Positions 21,577 to 29,748 of a stretch of 49,742 bases of DNA are shown here, piece by piece; the first letter of the stretch is position 1, and each line of letters opens with the position of its first letter. The position numbers were made by a program, and so were the translations under genes. Below the pieces are notes generated by a model. The model searched no databases and was not told the origin of the DNA. It saw nothing but the letters and a program-made list of their open reading frames with translations. This stretch comes from Roseburia sp. 1XD42-34 (lineage in GTDB: Bacteria; Bacillota; Bacilli; Bacillales; Amphibacillaceae), in NCBI RefSeq assembly GCF_009917385.1, contig NZ_QWLJ01000035.1, forward strand, positions 1 to 49,742, written 5' to 3'.

Positions 21577-22869
21577 TTGCAAATCCACGTCGTTACTGCT
21601 GGAGATACGTTGTTTGAAATTGCTACTACATACAGTACATCGACCCAGGCAATAATCAATGCTAATGAGCTAGATGCGCCTAATAACCTTGTGGTCGGTC
21701 AAGCTTTGGTTATTCCTATCATTGGACAGTTTTATTTTGTCCAGCCTGGTGACAGCTTGTTTTCAATTGCACAACAATTTGGGATATCCTATGAAAGGCT
21801 GGCACAAATTAATCGTATTCCTCCAGGCAATGTTTTACCCGTAGGATTTCGTCTTTATATACCGCCCGCTCCTAAGGTCCCTATAACTACAAATGCTTAC
21901 ATTGAGCCTACCGGCGATACCGTTTCGGAAACACTTAAAAACTCAGCCCAAAAAGCAGCACCTTATTTAACCTACTTAGCCATCTTTAGCTATCGAGTAG
22001 GTCGGGATGGAAGCTTAATGCCACCACCGTTAAATGGGCTTGCAGAAATTGCAGAGCAGAATAATACAGCAAAAATGCTCGTCGTAACCAACCTTGAGGG
22101 AGGAGAATTCAGTCAGGAACTCGGTCATATTATTTTAACTGTACAAAGCGTACAAAATACACTGCTCGATAATATTATTAATACCGCAACCACTGGTGGA
22201 TATACGGATGTCCATTTTGATTTTGAATTTTTGCCAAGTGAAGATCGCGAAGCATATAACGCATTTTTGCGTAAGGCAAAGGAACGACTTTCCCAAGCAG
22301 GATTACTAATGTCAACTGCATTAGCACCGAAAACAAGTGCCACTCAACCCGGTCAGTGGTATGAAGCACATGATTATGCTGTGCATGGGGAAGTTGCTGA
22401 CTTTGTTGTCTTAATGACCTACGAGTGGGGCTATAGCTATGGTCCGCCATTAGCGGTTTCCCCTATTGATGAAGTACGTAAAGTAGTGGATTATGCTCTC
22501 ACAGAAATGCCTGCGGACAAAATTTTATTAGGACAAAATCTGTATGGTTATGATTGGACACTGCCTTATGCGGCGGATGATGGAAAGCCTGCACAAGCTA
22601 TTAGTCCGCAACGAGCAATTGTTATCGCTCGGGAAAATAATGCGGAAATTATGTTTGATCAAGGAGCACAGGCTCCGTTCTTCACCTATACGGATAGCAC
22701 AGGAACGAGACATGAGGTTTGGTTTGAGGATGCAAGATCCATTCAGGCAAAGTTTAATCTAATTAAAGAATTAGGCTTGTTAGGCATTTCTTATTGGAAG
22801 CTAGGGCTCGCCTTCCCACAAAATTGGTTATTATTACAAGATCAGTTTAAGATTACAAAGTTAACATAA
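21577..22869 (+). CDS. yaaH: Spore germination glycosidase YaaH (LysM + GH18)
   Basis: Spore-cortex glycoside hydrolase of the YaaH/SleL type. Two LysM repeats (residues ~1-45 and ~50-95) anchor it to peptidoglycan. A glycosyl hydrolase 18 barrel follows from ~115; its active-site strand is DVHFDFEFL, with the acid glutamate after FDF, and MTYEWGYSYGPP lines the cleft. No signal peptide is visible, as expected for a protein assembled in the spore coat. The TTG start at 21577 has AAAGGAGGG upstream. 430 aa. Expression is mother-cell specific in B. subtilis. Confidence 0.93.
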   Translation: MQIHVVTAGDTLFEIATTYSTSTQAIINANELDAPNNLVVGQALVIPIIGQFYFVQPGDSLFSIAQQFGISYERLAQINRIPPGNVLPVGFRLYIPPAPKVPITTNAYIEPTGDTVSETLKNSAQKAAPYLTYLAIFSYRVGRDGSLMPPPLNGLAEIAEQNNTAKMLVVTNLEGGEFSQELGHIILTVQSVQNTLLDNIINTATTGGYTDVHFDFEFLPSEDREAYNAFLRKAKERLSQAGLLMSTALAPKTSATQPGQWYEAHDYAVHGEVADFVVLMTYEWGYSYGPPLAVSPIDEVRKVVDYALTEMPADKILLGQNLYGYDWTLPYAADDGKPAQAISPQRAIVIARENNAEIMFDQGAQAPFFTYTDSTGTRHEVWFEDARSIQAKFNLIKELGLLGISYWKLGLAFPQNWLLLQDQFKITKLT

Positions 22870-22951
22870 GTTTATGCAGTCACTTTTACTACGTTTATGG
22901 AGCATTAGAAAACTGCTTGTACGATACAACTTTAATTCAAATAGTTGGAAA

Positions 22952-22986
22952 AAATAAGCCCTCTGCTGAAAGAGGACTTATTTTTT
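22952..22986. terminator. Bidirectional terminator between yaaH and the DJ-1 gene
   Basis: AATAAG-C-CCTCT pairs with AGAGG-A-CTTATT around GCTGAA, followed by TTTTTT on the plus strand and preceded by an A run. It serves the convergent yaaH and 22992-23507 genes. Confidence 0.88.
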
Positions 22987-22991
22987 AATTC

Positions 22992-23507
22992 CTATTTTAA
23001 TACATTTAAAGACTCACGATTAAAAGCCGGAATGTCATCTGGTTGGCGGCTTGTAACGAGTTGATTTTGGCAAACAACTACTTCTTCGTCTACAACCTTA
23101 GCGCCTGCATATTCCATATCCACTTGGATGGATTTAAATCCAGTCGCTTTTCTTCCTTCTAACGTTTTCGCTGTAATTAACAGCTGTGGACCATGACAGA
23201 TGGCAAAGACAGGTTTTTTCTCATCCATAAAATGTTTAGCAAATGTAACAAACCGTTCATCTGCCCGTAGCATATCCGGAGAAAAACCACCTGGTATAAA
23301 CAACGCATCAAAGTCACTCGGATTTACATCGTCAATTCCGTAATCAATGGTAACAGTAGCTTGGTTGTTTTTCCCTGTTACCTGTTTCCCTTTTTCTTTT
23401 TCAATTGTAACTACTTCATACCCAGCATCTCGAAAAGCTTTGGCTGGATCTGTATATTCTACATCCTCAAACATATCTGTGATGACAGTAGCAATTCTTT
23501 TACTCAC
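22992..23507 (-). CDS. DJ-1/PfpI family protein (YfkM/general stress protein 18 type)
   Basis: Class I glutamine-amidotransferase-like fold. The nucleophile elbow AICHGPQLL carries the Cys-His pair, and the conserved acidic residue is in ITDMFEDVEY. 171 aa fits the YfkM/GSP18 and YraA proteins, which are induced by stress and have been linked to repair of glycated or carbonyl-damaged molecules. GTG 23507 has GGAGG eight bases upstream. It ends at a terminator shared with yaaH. Confidence 0.87.
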   Translation of the reverse strand: MSKRIATVITDMFEDVEYTDPAKAFRDAGYEVVTIEKEKGKQVTGKNNQATVTIDYGIDDVNPSDFDALFIPGGFSPDMLRADERFVTFAKHFMDEKKPVFAICHGPQLLITAKTLEGRKATGFKSIQVDMEYAGAKVVDEEVVVCQNQLVTSRQPDDIPAFNRESLNVLK

Positions 23508-23570
23508 AAACGATTCCTCCTTTATGAATATTACATAAGTAAGTTTTCCCGAAAATCATAAACTAAAACA

Positions 23571-24005
23571 TCATATGCCCATTAGCTTACGTAATTCTTG
23601 TTCGTTATGGATCAAATCCTTCAATGTATATTCATCTAACACTTGAAAAAAAGCCACCAATGCTTTGTTTAGTGCATGTTTTAAAGTGCAGGCTGGCGAA
23701 ATAACACAGTGGTTGGATTCCTTGTTAAAGCACTCCAATAATACAAAATCATCTTCCAATGTTCGAACTAATTGGCCGATATTGATTTCTTCCGCTGCCT
23801 TTGCCAAACGGATACCCCCATTCCTGCCTCGAATGGATTCGATAAGTCCTAGCTTTGTCAAGTTGTGAACGACCTTTCGTAAATGCTCCTGTGATATATG
23901 ATAAACGGTAGAAATTTCCTTAATAGTAGTTAGTTCCTGTTCTTTTTCCATTCCAGCTAATATTAATACGCGAAGTGAGAAGTCGGTGTATTTTTTAAGA
24001 TTCAT
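23571..24005 (-). CDS. nsrR: Nitric-oxide-sensing repressor NsrR (Rrf2 family)
   Basis: Rrf2-type winged-helix repressor carrying a [4Fe-4S] cluster that is destroyed by NO. MNLKKYTDFSLRVLILAG starts the DNA-binding domain, with GRNGGIRLA as the wing, and the three cluster cysteines lie in LLECF and HCVISPAC. The start is ATG 24005 after GGTGA; a frame open as far as 24116 would read through the operator. 144 aa. It is divergent from hmp, its classical target, with the palindromic operator between them. Confidence 0.93.
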   Translation of the reverse strand: MNLKKYTDFSLRVLILAGMEKEQELTTIKEISTVYHISQEHLRKVVHNLTKLGLIESIRGRNGGIRLAKAAEEINIGQLVRTLEDDFVLLECFNKESNHCVISPACTLKHALNKALVAFFQVLDEYTLKDLIHNEQELRKLMGI

Positions 24006-24092
24006 GATGTCACCTACTAAATAATTGTTTTTGTTTTTCACAATATTGTAACACAAATGTGGTGGAAGTGGTTTTATATCGTTTTTCTTTAT

Positions 24093-24133
24093 CATACAAT
24101 AAAGATGTATTTTCAATACATCTTTATTGTATG
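24093..24133. promoter_or_regulatory. NsrR operator: perfect 41-bp palindrome upstream of hmp
   Basis: CATACAATAAAGATGTATT (24093-24111), spacer TTC, then its exact complement (24115-24133). The core AAGATGTATTTTCAATACAT matches the known NsrR site of B. subtilis. It lies in the leader of hmp, ending at the hmp ribosome site, and 88 bases from the nsrR start. Confidence 0.92.
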
Positions 24134-24145
24134 GGAGGATTTTTT

Positions 24146-25378
24146 ATGAAAACAACAGCAAAAACTCAATTAGATGAACAAAGTAAACAATTGATTAAAG
24201 CTACGGTTCCAATTTTACAAAAGCAAGGAACAGCCATTACAAAGCGATTTTATCAACTGATGTTAAGTAATCACCCTGAATTAAATCACCTTTTCAATCA
24301 AACGAATCAACGACGTGGCGACCAACCTGTCGCATTAGCCAATACGGTGTATGCGGCTGCAGCAAACATTGAACAATTAGCCAAAATTGTACCTCACGTC
24401 AGGCAAATTGCCCATAAGCATAGAAGTTTAAATGTAAAACCAGATCAATATCCAATTGTAGGTAAATACTTATTATTAGCGATGAAAGATGTGTTAGGAG
24501 ATGCAGCGAATGATGAAATAATGGCTGCATGGGAAAAAGCATATGGTATCATTGCGCAAATTTTTATCGACATGGAGCAACAGCTATATAAAGAAGCAGA
24601 AGCACAATTGGGTGGATGGGCAGGATTCCGTAACTTTAAAGTCACTCAAAAAATAAAAGAAAGTGACGTCATTACATCATTTTATTTACAAGCCGAAGAT
24701 GGTCTTGCCATACCTAGTTTCCTTCCCGGGCAGTATATAACGTTGAAAGCAGAAATCCCAGAAGAACCTTATACCCATCTGCGCCAATACAGTTTATCTA
24801 CATCGCCTAACAAAGATTACTACCGAATTAGTGTTAAACGTGAAACAGGTGATGACAAAACTCCAAAAGGAATGGTATCCAATTTCTTACATGAATCCGT
24901 AAATGAAGGAAGTGTTTTACCACTTACAGCTCCAGCTGGTAATTTTTTTCTAAATAGAAACGATAACAGACCTATCGTGCTCATTAGTGGCGGAGTAGGG
25001 ATAACGCCGATGATGAGCATGTTGGAAACAGCTATTCAAACACAACCCAATAGAAAAGTCGTCTTTATTCATGCTGCAAAAACAGGTAATTATCACGCAT
25101 TTAGGGATCGTGTAAGTACAATTAGTAAGCAACATGCCAATGTTTCAAGCTATACTTTATATAGTCAACCTGAAAAAGAGCATCCATGTGATGTAAATGG
25201 CTATATCAGTTACAACTGGCTACAATCTGTGCTGCCAACTATCCATGCATCCTTTTATTTCTGCGGTCCAAAAGGATTTATGAAAACAACCATGCTTATC
25301 CTTAAACAGTTACATGTCGACGATACAGATATCCATTATGAAATTTTTGGTCCTGCGGCTGATATGAGCGCTTCGTAA
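24146..25378 (+). CDS. hmp: Flavohemoprotein Hmp (nitric oxide dioxygenase)
   Basis: Converts NO plus O2 to nitrate using NAD(P)H. The globin domain covers residues ~1-140 with the proximal His in RQIAHKHRSL. The FAD-binding segment RQYSLSTSP and the NAD-binding motif GGVGITPMMSM follow, and the C-terminus YEIFGPAADM is canonical. 410 aa. ATG 24146 is preceded by GGGAGG. Control by NsrR is strongly implied by the overlapping operator and the adjacent nsrR gene. Confidence 0.96.
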   Translation: MKTTAKTQLDEQSKQLIKATVPILQKQGTAITKRFYQLMLSNHPELNHLFNQTNQRRGDQPVALANTVYAAAANIEQLAKIVPHVRQIAHKHRSLNVKPDQYPIVGKYLLLAMKDVLGDAANDEIMAAWEKAYGIIAQIFIDMEQQLYKEAEAQLGGWAGFRNFKVTQKIKESDVITSFYLQAEDGLAIPSFLPGQYITLKAEIPEEPYTHLRQYSLSTSPNKDYYRISVKRETGDDKTPKGMVSNFLHESVNEGSVLPLTAPAGNFFLNRNDNRPIVLISGGVGITPMMSMLETAIQTQPNRKVVFIHAAKTGNYHAFRDRVSTISKQHANVSSYTLYSQPEKEHPCDVNGYISYNWLQSVLPTIHASFYFCGPKGFMKTTMLILKQLHVDDTDIHYEIFGPAADMSAS

Positions 25379-25434
25379 CTGTTTTTATTCTGTTTTGAAG
25401 CTCGTATTAAATTTGGAATAAGAGAAAATCTAAT

Positions 25435-25492
25435 CAGTAAGGGGTAGGGTGGGTTTACCCCTCACTGACTGCAAGTAGCCGTAGCTACGGCT
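25435..25492 (+). terminator. Tandem hairpins downstream of hmp
   Basis: CAGT-A-AGGGGTA pairs with TACCCCT-C-ACTG (25435-25467), then the perfect palindrome AGCCGTAGCTACGGCT (25477-25492). Position suggests a terminator for hmp, but no T run follows either stem, so factor-dependent termination or transcript stabilisation is also possible. Confidence 0.5.
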
Positions 25493-25597
25493 GAGTATTA
25501 TTAAATGTTTATAGGAACTCCCTTCGCTTTGCATTCTCAAATGGACTACTTTCCTTAGGTGCTAATTTGCGAACTCCTCACCTATGGTTCAATTTCT

Positions 25598-26212
25598 TCA
25601 TCCATTCATTTTTGTTTTCTGAACGACTGCTTGTACAACATGGCAAAGTCCTGAATGTCTCTTTCCTTCATGCCGTTCTGCCTCTCCATAATAAAAATGA
25701 ACCCATTTATGACCACCTAACCAGTTCAACAAATCTACAGGATGATACAACATCGATTTATCCTTTGGTCCTCCACTTTTATATGCTAATTGATCTTCTG
25801 AATAAACTTCAAATATGAAATAGCCACCCGTTTTGAGCGACTTAAACATATTATCAATAAAAAAGGATTGCTTTTCTTTAGGAACATGGCCAAACACCAT
25901 AACAGCAGCGTCATATTGTTGTACAGGTACGCTTTCTGTGATAAGATCTTTGACGACGGTTTTAACAGTTACGCCTTTTTCTTGAGCTAGTTGAGTTGTT
26001 TTTTGAAGCCCTACATTGGATTGATCATATGCTGTTACATGATGTCCCCGTTCCGCTAAATAGACCGCATTTCTTCCTTCCCCTTCTGCAAAGCAAGCTA
26101 CTGTCGAACCTGCTGCAAGCACCTCATTCATCGAACGAACAAACGCATTCGCTATTTTCCCATAAACAAACTCCTTTTCAGAGAAACTTTCATCCCAAAA
26201 TTCCTTTGACAT
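25598..26212 (-). CDS. Class I SAM-dependent methyltransferase
   Basis: Small methyltransferase of the TehB/UbiE-like group. The N-terminal FWDESFSEKEFVYGK is characteristic of the TehB-type subfamily, and the SAM site VACFAEGEGRNAVYLAERG with DQS two strands later is clear. 204 aa; ATG 26212 follows AAGGAGAGG. Related proteins have been linked to tellurite resistance and thiopurine-type methylation, but the substrate cannot be predicted. It stands alone between hmp and the broken nucleotidyltransferase gene. Confidence 0.85.
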   Translation of the reverse strand: MSKEFWDESFSEKEFVYGKIANAFVRSMNEVLAAGSTVACFAEGEGRNAVYLAERGHHVTAYDQSNVGLQKTTQLAQEKGVTVKTVVKDLITESVPVQQYDAAVMVFGHVPKEKQSFFIDNMFKSLKTGGYFIFEVYSEDQLAYKSGGPKDKSMLYHPVDLLNWLGGHKWVHFYYGEAERHEGKRHSGLCHVVQAVVQKTKMNG

Positions 26213-26325
26213 TGTTTCCTCTCCTTGCTTCATGATAGATTAAATAGTTATATATCATAAAATACCCCTATACGTAATGTAACAGATAAGCATTAGATGC
26301 GAAATAAAATGGGCTTCTATCGTAT

Positions 26326-26791
26326 TTACATATTATAAATCTTTAGCTTTTTCCACGTAGATTGCCAATTCTTCTTACTTACTCTTTGTCGATAGATTTG
26401 CATTCTTGCTTCCGTTTGCAAAAAAAATGGCGTCGGTTTTACTTCTTGCTTAAGAACATCTTTTATACCATGCGGAGCTGTTAGAATAACATTTTCATGC
26501 TGGTCAAGTCTTACTCCTAACGCTGTTGCGGTCTCTGGAAATTTCGCAATAGCATCCTCGGATGAAAAATATGGTGGAACATGGTTTCTAGTATGCATTC
26601 TTGCTTGATTTTTTACCGACCATGGAAAGGCAGGCAAAATGGCGTGAAGTTTCTCCTCAAGTTGTTTATCCAAATATTCTGCCGTGTTTTGATGATTCAA
26701 ATAAATAACATCAATATCAGGAAGTGGTGTCTTTTCTATTCCATGCAATATATCCCAAATTTTCGTCCTTACAAAACCTGCACATACCCAG
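26326..26791 (-). pseudogene. Nucleotidyltransferase-family gene, 3' fragment
   Basis: C-terminal ~150 codons of a nucleotidyltransferase-family protein (formerly DUF925). The frame is open to 26826, but homology starts at WVCAGFVRTKIWD, with DIDVIYLN, WSVKNQARMH, TATALGVRL and APHGIKDVL. The first third is missing. The missing 5' part sits at 30159-30265 on the same strand, ending ...LPDCWV. Joining the two across the shared CTGGGTATG gives PDCWVCAGFVR without a gap and a ~185-aa protein of family length. The upstream open codons belong to inserted DNA and include no well-placed start. Confidence 0.88.
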
Positions 26792-26802
26792 ATGCCACAA
26801 GG

Positions 26803-26850
26803 GTTTGGGTGCAGTGAATTCGTCAACTCCTTAAATTCTCCTTCATTCCG
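26803..26850. repeat. Left-end sequence of the insertion, repeated at 27925
   Basis: GTTTGGGTGCAGTGAATTC, a short gap, then TTAAATTCTCCT is repeated imperfectly about 1.1 kb away (27925-27965: GGGTTGGGTGCGGTAAATTC, then TTAAATTCTCCT). The copies are in the same orientation. They may mark two related element ends or a duplicated target. Confidence 0.5.
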
Positions 26851-26919
26851 CTATCGCTTCATTCCGTCCGATTTACCGTTGACGAATGCCTGATGTTGCT
26901 TTTTTTCATTTACAACATG

Positions 26920-27012
26920 TTAACTAAAAAGAATAAAGACCTTTGCTAATGCCATTAAAAAGTGCAACATATAACGATGCACTTGAATTTCAAAATGAAC
27001 TCTTATTTTCAT
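26920..27012 (-). CDS. Small ORF, 30 aa, with consensus ribosome site
   Basis: ATG 27012 lies seven bases after AAAGGAGGG. The 30-residue product begins MKIRVHFEIQVHRYMLHFLM and ends AKVFILFS. It has a basic N-terminal half and a hydrophobic C-terminal half. It follows the 27067-27090 terminator on the same strand. No family is recognised. The ribosome site is better than chance; function is unknown. Confidence 0.45.
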   Translation of the reverse strand: MKIRVHFEIQVHRYMLHFLMALAKVFILFS

Positions 27013-27060
27013 TTTGATTCCCTCCTTTCATCTCTTTTACTGGAGGAGAATCAGCTTTCC

Positions 27061-27090
27061 AATAAAAAAAGACTGGCTAAACCAGTCTTT
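27061..27090 (-). terminator. Intrinsic terminator inside the insertion
   Basis: AAAGACTGG (27068-27076) and CCAGTCTTT (27082-27090) with loop CTAAA; on the minus strand it is followed by TTTTTTT. It lies about 160 bases past the stop of the helix-turn-helix gene and is a likely terminator for it. Confidence 0.85.
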
Positions 27091-27246
27091 CGATTTCCTC
27101 AAATCTTTTATGTTTTATGCAACTTATGTTGTTTTAATATATATACATTCGCATCATTTCTGTTGCCTCTCGTTTTACACGCCGTGCACATTTTTATATA
27201 TAACTATATATTTAAAAACAACACGGGTTATACAACACATGTTGTT

Positions 27247-27810
27247 TTATTTGTTGACGCGTTTTTGTCGTATATGTTCCATCAACGCAAAAAGAATTTT
27301 TTCTTCATGTATTTCATAGTTTTCATCCATCAAAACGCGTTCTCCGTCATAGAGAAAGGCATCTAGTAAATACGGTATACGTGGTTTGGTAGCTCCTCTT
27401 TTATGTTCCTTTACCTCATCCCACACTTCATGGGCAAACTTTTTCGAGTGACCTGCATGTTCTACGCATTCATACATTCTTGTTTTCTTGATATCAATAA
27501 ATCCTTCAAAAATATTTTGCCGAACGAGTTCCCACCACATTTTTTCCCGTGCTTGTTGTTCTGTTACAGTTTCTTTTGGTTGTTCTTTTGCAACATATGT
27601 TGTGTTTGAAAACAGCATTTCTTCTGGCAAACGCTTTTTGATAAACGCTTGTAAATCATCTTTGGTAATCCGCCAGCCTTCTTTACGAGATTTTGGCGGT
27701 ATTCCTTTGATGACACCAGTACGGAGCCATCTGCGTACACTTTCTTTGTTACTTGTAATCTTGTATTGTTTCAGCAATGCAAAAGCTTGATCGACATCAT
27801 AGATTTCCAT
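27247..27810 (-). CDS. Helix-turn-helix DNA-binding protein of unknown role
   Basis: 187 aa. The N-terminal ~65 residues (VDQAFALLKQYKITSNKESVRRWLRTG...KEGWRITKDDLQAFI) look like a MerR/excisionase-type helix-turn-helix, as found in plasmid and phage regulators. The rest is acidic/basic and helical, with no recognised domain. Two AACAATTGTT palindromes lie just upstream of the ATG at 27810, so it may regulate itself. It is in the insertion that splits the nucleotidyltransferase gene. It could be a replication or maintenance regulator; I cannot name a family. Confidence 0.7.
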   Translation of the reverse strand: MEIYDVDQAFALLKQYKITSNKESVRRWLRTGVIKGIPPKSRKEGWRITKDDLQAFIKKRLPEEMLFSNTTYVAKEQPKETVTEQQAREKMWWELVRQNIFEGFIDIKKTRMYECVEHAGHSKKFAHEVWDEVKEHKRGATKPRIPYLLDAFLYDGERVLMDENYEIHEEKILFALMEHIRQKRVNK

Positions 27811-27829
27811 TCTTACCCCAACCTTTTAA

Positions 27830-27872
27830 ACAACAATTGTTTCATTACGCTTACATTACAACAATTGTTGTT
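27830..27872. promoter_or_regulatory. Two AACAATTGTT palindromes upstream of the HTH gene
   Basis: Centres at 27836/27837 and 27864/27865, 28 bases apart. The second is the longer palindrome ACAACAATTGTTGT. Related ACAAC...GTTGT sequences occur at 27231-27246 (after the gene) and 26912-26919 (ACAACATG). Spacing near integral helical turns suggests cooperative binding of a dimer, plausibly the adjacent HTH protein. Confidence 0.5.
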
Positions 27873-28029
27873 TAATTGCAAAAGAGATAGCTCGCTATTC
27901 GAACGATTCAGTGCCAGTGCCAAGATGGGTTGGGTGCGGTAAATTCATATTAAATTCTCCTGATTTAACTTGTTTTCTTCTTTTATTTTGAACTTAAATA
28001 TTTACTTCACAAAACAAGTTCACTTAATT

Positions 28030-28398
28030 TTATTTTAAACCAAGGTTCTCAAGATATTCCGGTTCTTCATCTAAAATTTCATCCATTTTTTTTTGATCTT
28101 TTTCACTTAATTGGTTTAAATCTAAGTATGTATATGAATTATGAGTTTTATCTAGTTTGTATACAGAATCAATTTGCCTAGATTTTAATGTATAAATGAG
28201 TTTAATATACTTGCCATCTTTAAAAACCGCGATCCCTATATCTTTTCTGTTAACTCCTTCTTCTTGTATTCTGTCTTTCTCAAGTAAAATAACTTTATTA
28301 ATTGATTCATTATATTTTTCTTTGTTTTTTTCTTTAGTATTACCGCATGCAGATAAAATAATTGTTGTTACTAATGCAAATACAATTACTTTCTTGAT
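28030..28398 (-). pseudogene. Lipoprotein gene with ATC at the start position
   Basis: 122 codons encoding a lipoprotein: KKVIVFALVTTIILSAC is a signal peptide with lipobox LSAC, followed by a charged soluble part ending EEPEYLENLGLK. No ATG, GTG or TTG exists in frame before the lipobox. GGAGGG (28408-28413) stands nine bases before ATC AAG AAA, exactly where the start should be. Either ATC is used as a rare start or a former ATG has mutated and expression is lost. No family recognised. It is divergent from the protease at 28553. Confidence 0.6.
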
Positions 28399-28552
28399 AA
28401 CTAATCACCCTCCATCAAACAAACTTTGATTATAACTAAATATACTATCATATTTATCGTTTTTTTACATTTCAGATTTATTGGAATATATTAAATTGAC
28501 ATTTATATCTGCTGATGATAGTTTTTAATAAAATAAAGAGGAGGGAGAAAAA

Positions 28553-29074
28553 ATGAAAAAAAGAAAGGGAACTAAAGTTTTAATTGTTGTTATTCTTATG
28601 CTTCTAATGATGCCAGTTAATGTAAGTGCATACAAATTTAACGGGTCAAAAATTAGTAATCCTAAAGATGCTCATTATTATATTCAAGGACCTAATAGCA
28701 ACTTTACTAGTGGTCTTGTTGCTGAAGTGAAAAAAGGCGTTTTGGCTTGGAATAAAGCTCCAGAAATACAATTTACAAAAAGAGTAAATACTCCTGGAGC
28801 AGAGGTTCGAATTGAATATATAAATAGAAATTTAGGGGATTATTACGCGCAATATAGGGCTAGTGATGAGATTATTACATTTAATAAAAAATGGAAAACG
28901 GAATTAAACAAAACTAAAAGAACAGAAACTGCTGTTCATGAAGTCGGTCACGCTTTGGGGTTAGCTCATACACAAGAAAAAAATAACAGCAAAGCTGTAA
29001 TGAGAGCACTTGGATTTAATAATAAAACTGTTCCTTTAAGCGATGATTTAGCTGGAATAAAGAAAAAGTATTAA
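28553..29074 (+). CDS. Secreted matrixin-like zinc metalloprotease
   Basis: 173 aa with an N-terminal signal peptide (residues ~1-25, VLIVVILMLLMMPVNVSA) and the metzincin motif HEVGHALGLAHTQEKN near residue 127, a HExxHxxGxxH zinc site lacking any prodomain. The following AVMRAL may serve as the Met-turn. The ATG at 28553 follows GAGGAGGGAG. Small bacterial matrixins of this size are secreted and poorly characterised. It lies inside the insertion, followed after 38 bases by a membrane-anchored protein that may be co-transcribed. Confidence 0.82.
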   Translation: MKKRKGTKVLIVVILMLLMMPVNVSAYKFNGSKISNPKDAHYYIQGPNSNFTSGLVAEVKKGVLAWNKAPEIQFTKRVNTPGAEVRIEYINRNLGDYYAQYRASDEIITFNKKWKTELNKTKRTETAVHEVGHALGLAHTQEKNNSKAVMRALGFNNKTVPLSDDLAGIKKKY

Positions 29075-29112
29075 AGCTATTTTACAAAAACTAAGGCACG
29101 GAGGGGGATATT

Positions 29113-29709
29113 ATGAAAAAAATTATAACTATTGCAGTATCATTAATAGCTTTAGTCGCAATTTTATTGTTTTATTCTGAACCAACGAAAAACAACGCTA
29201 AAACTCAAGATAAAACCAATACTGCTGAAAATAAATTTGAAATACTTAATGCAAAGGCAGATGGATTTGATAATCTGGAAGAATTGGAAAATGGAAGTCT
29301 TATTATAGTTTCCGGAATAAAAGAGAAAGATATCAAAACAGAAATATTCCGTTCAGAAATTAATGGAAACGTAAACGCTGGCTATACATTATCGGATTTC
29401 AAAATTGAATCGGTTCATAAAAACGATGTAAAAGATAGTAAAATCAAAGTAGATAGTAATATAACTATATTAGAAAGTGCTTTTAAAGATAAAGAAACTA
29501 ATAAAATTTACTCAGTTAATGGGTACAAAAATATGAACAATAAAGGAAAATATTTACTTTTCTTACAGCCAGAAAATGATGGAAGTTATGCAACAAGGGG
29601 TGTTACTTATGGAAAAGTGCCTCTAGAAACCACGGATTTGGAATTATACAGTGACAGTGAATCGAACAATTTAGATAAAATTTTTAATAAAGCAAAGCAG
29701 AAATACTAA
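29113..29709 (+). CDS. Hypothetical membrane-anchored extracellular protein
   Basis: 198 aa. An N-terminal hydrophobic helix (KIITIAVSLIALVAILLFY) is followed by a polar linker and a globular extracellular domain containing GSLIIVSGIKEKDIKTEIF and NKGKYLLFLQPENDG. No cysteine lipobox. I do not recognise the family. The ribosome site is GGAGGGGG. It follows the matrixin gene closely, suggesting a two-gene operon, perhaps protease and partner; this is inference from position only. Confidence 0.7.
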   Translation: MKKIITIAVSLIALVAILLFYSEPTKNNAKTQDKTNTAENKFEILNAKADGFDNLEELENGSLIIVSGIKEKDIKTEIFRSEINGNVNAGYTLSDFKIESVHKNDVKDSKIKVDSNITILESAFKDKETNKIYSVNGYKNMNNKGKYLLFLQPENDGSYATRGVTYGKVPLETTDLELYSDSESNNLDKIFNKAKQKY

Positions 29710-29748
29710 CCAAAATTTCTCGAAGATCTTTTCCAAAACTCAAAAAAG

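Noticed and set aside
24006..24116. Longer nsrR product from 24116
   Set aside because: It would read through the operator palindrome, and the family start MNLKKYTDFSLRV lies at 24005.
26783..26791. The 9-bp repeat as proof of an IS target duplication
   Set aside because: A 9-bp duplication would fit several IS families, but the ends lack inverted repeats and no transposase is present, so I report an insertion without assigning a family.
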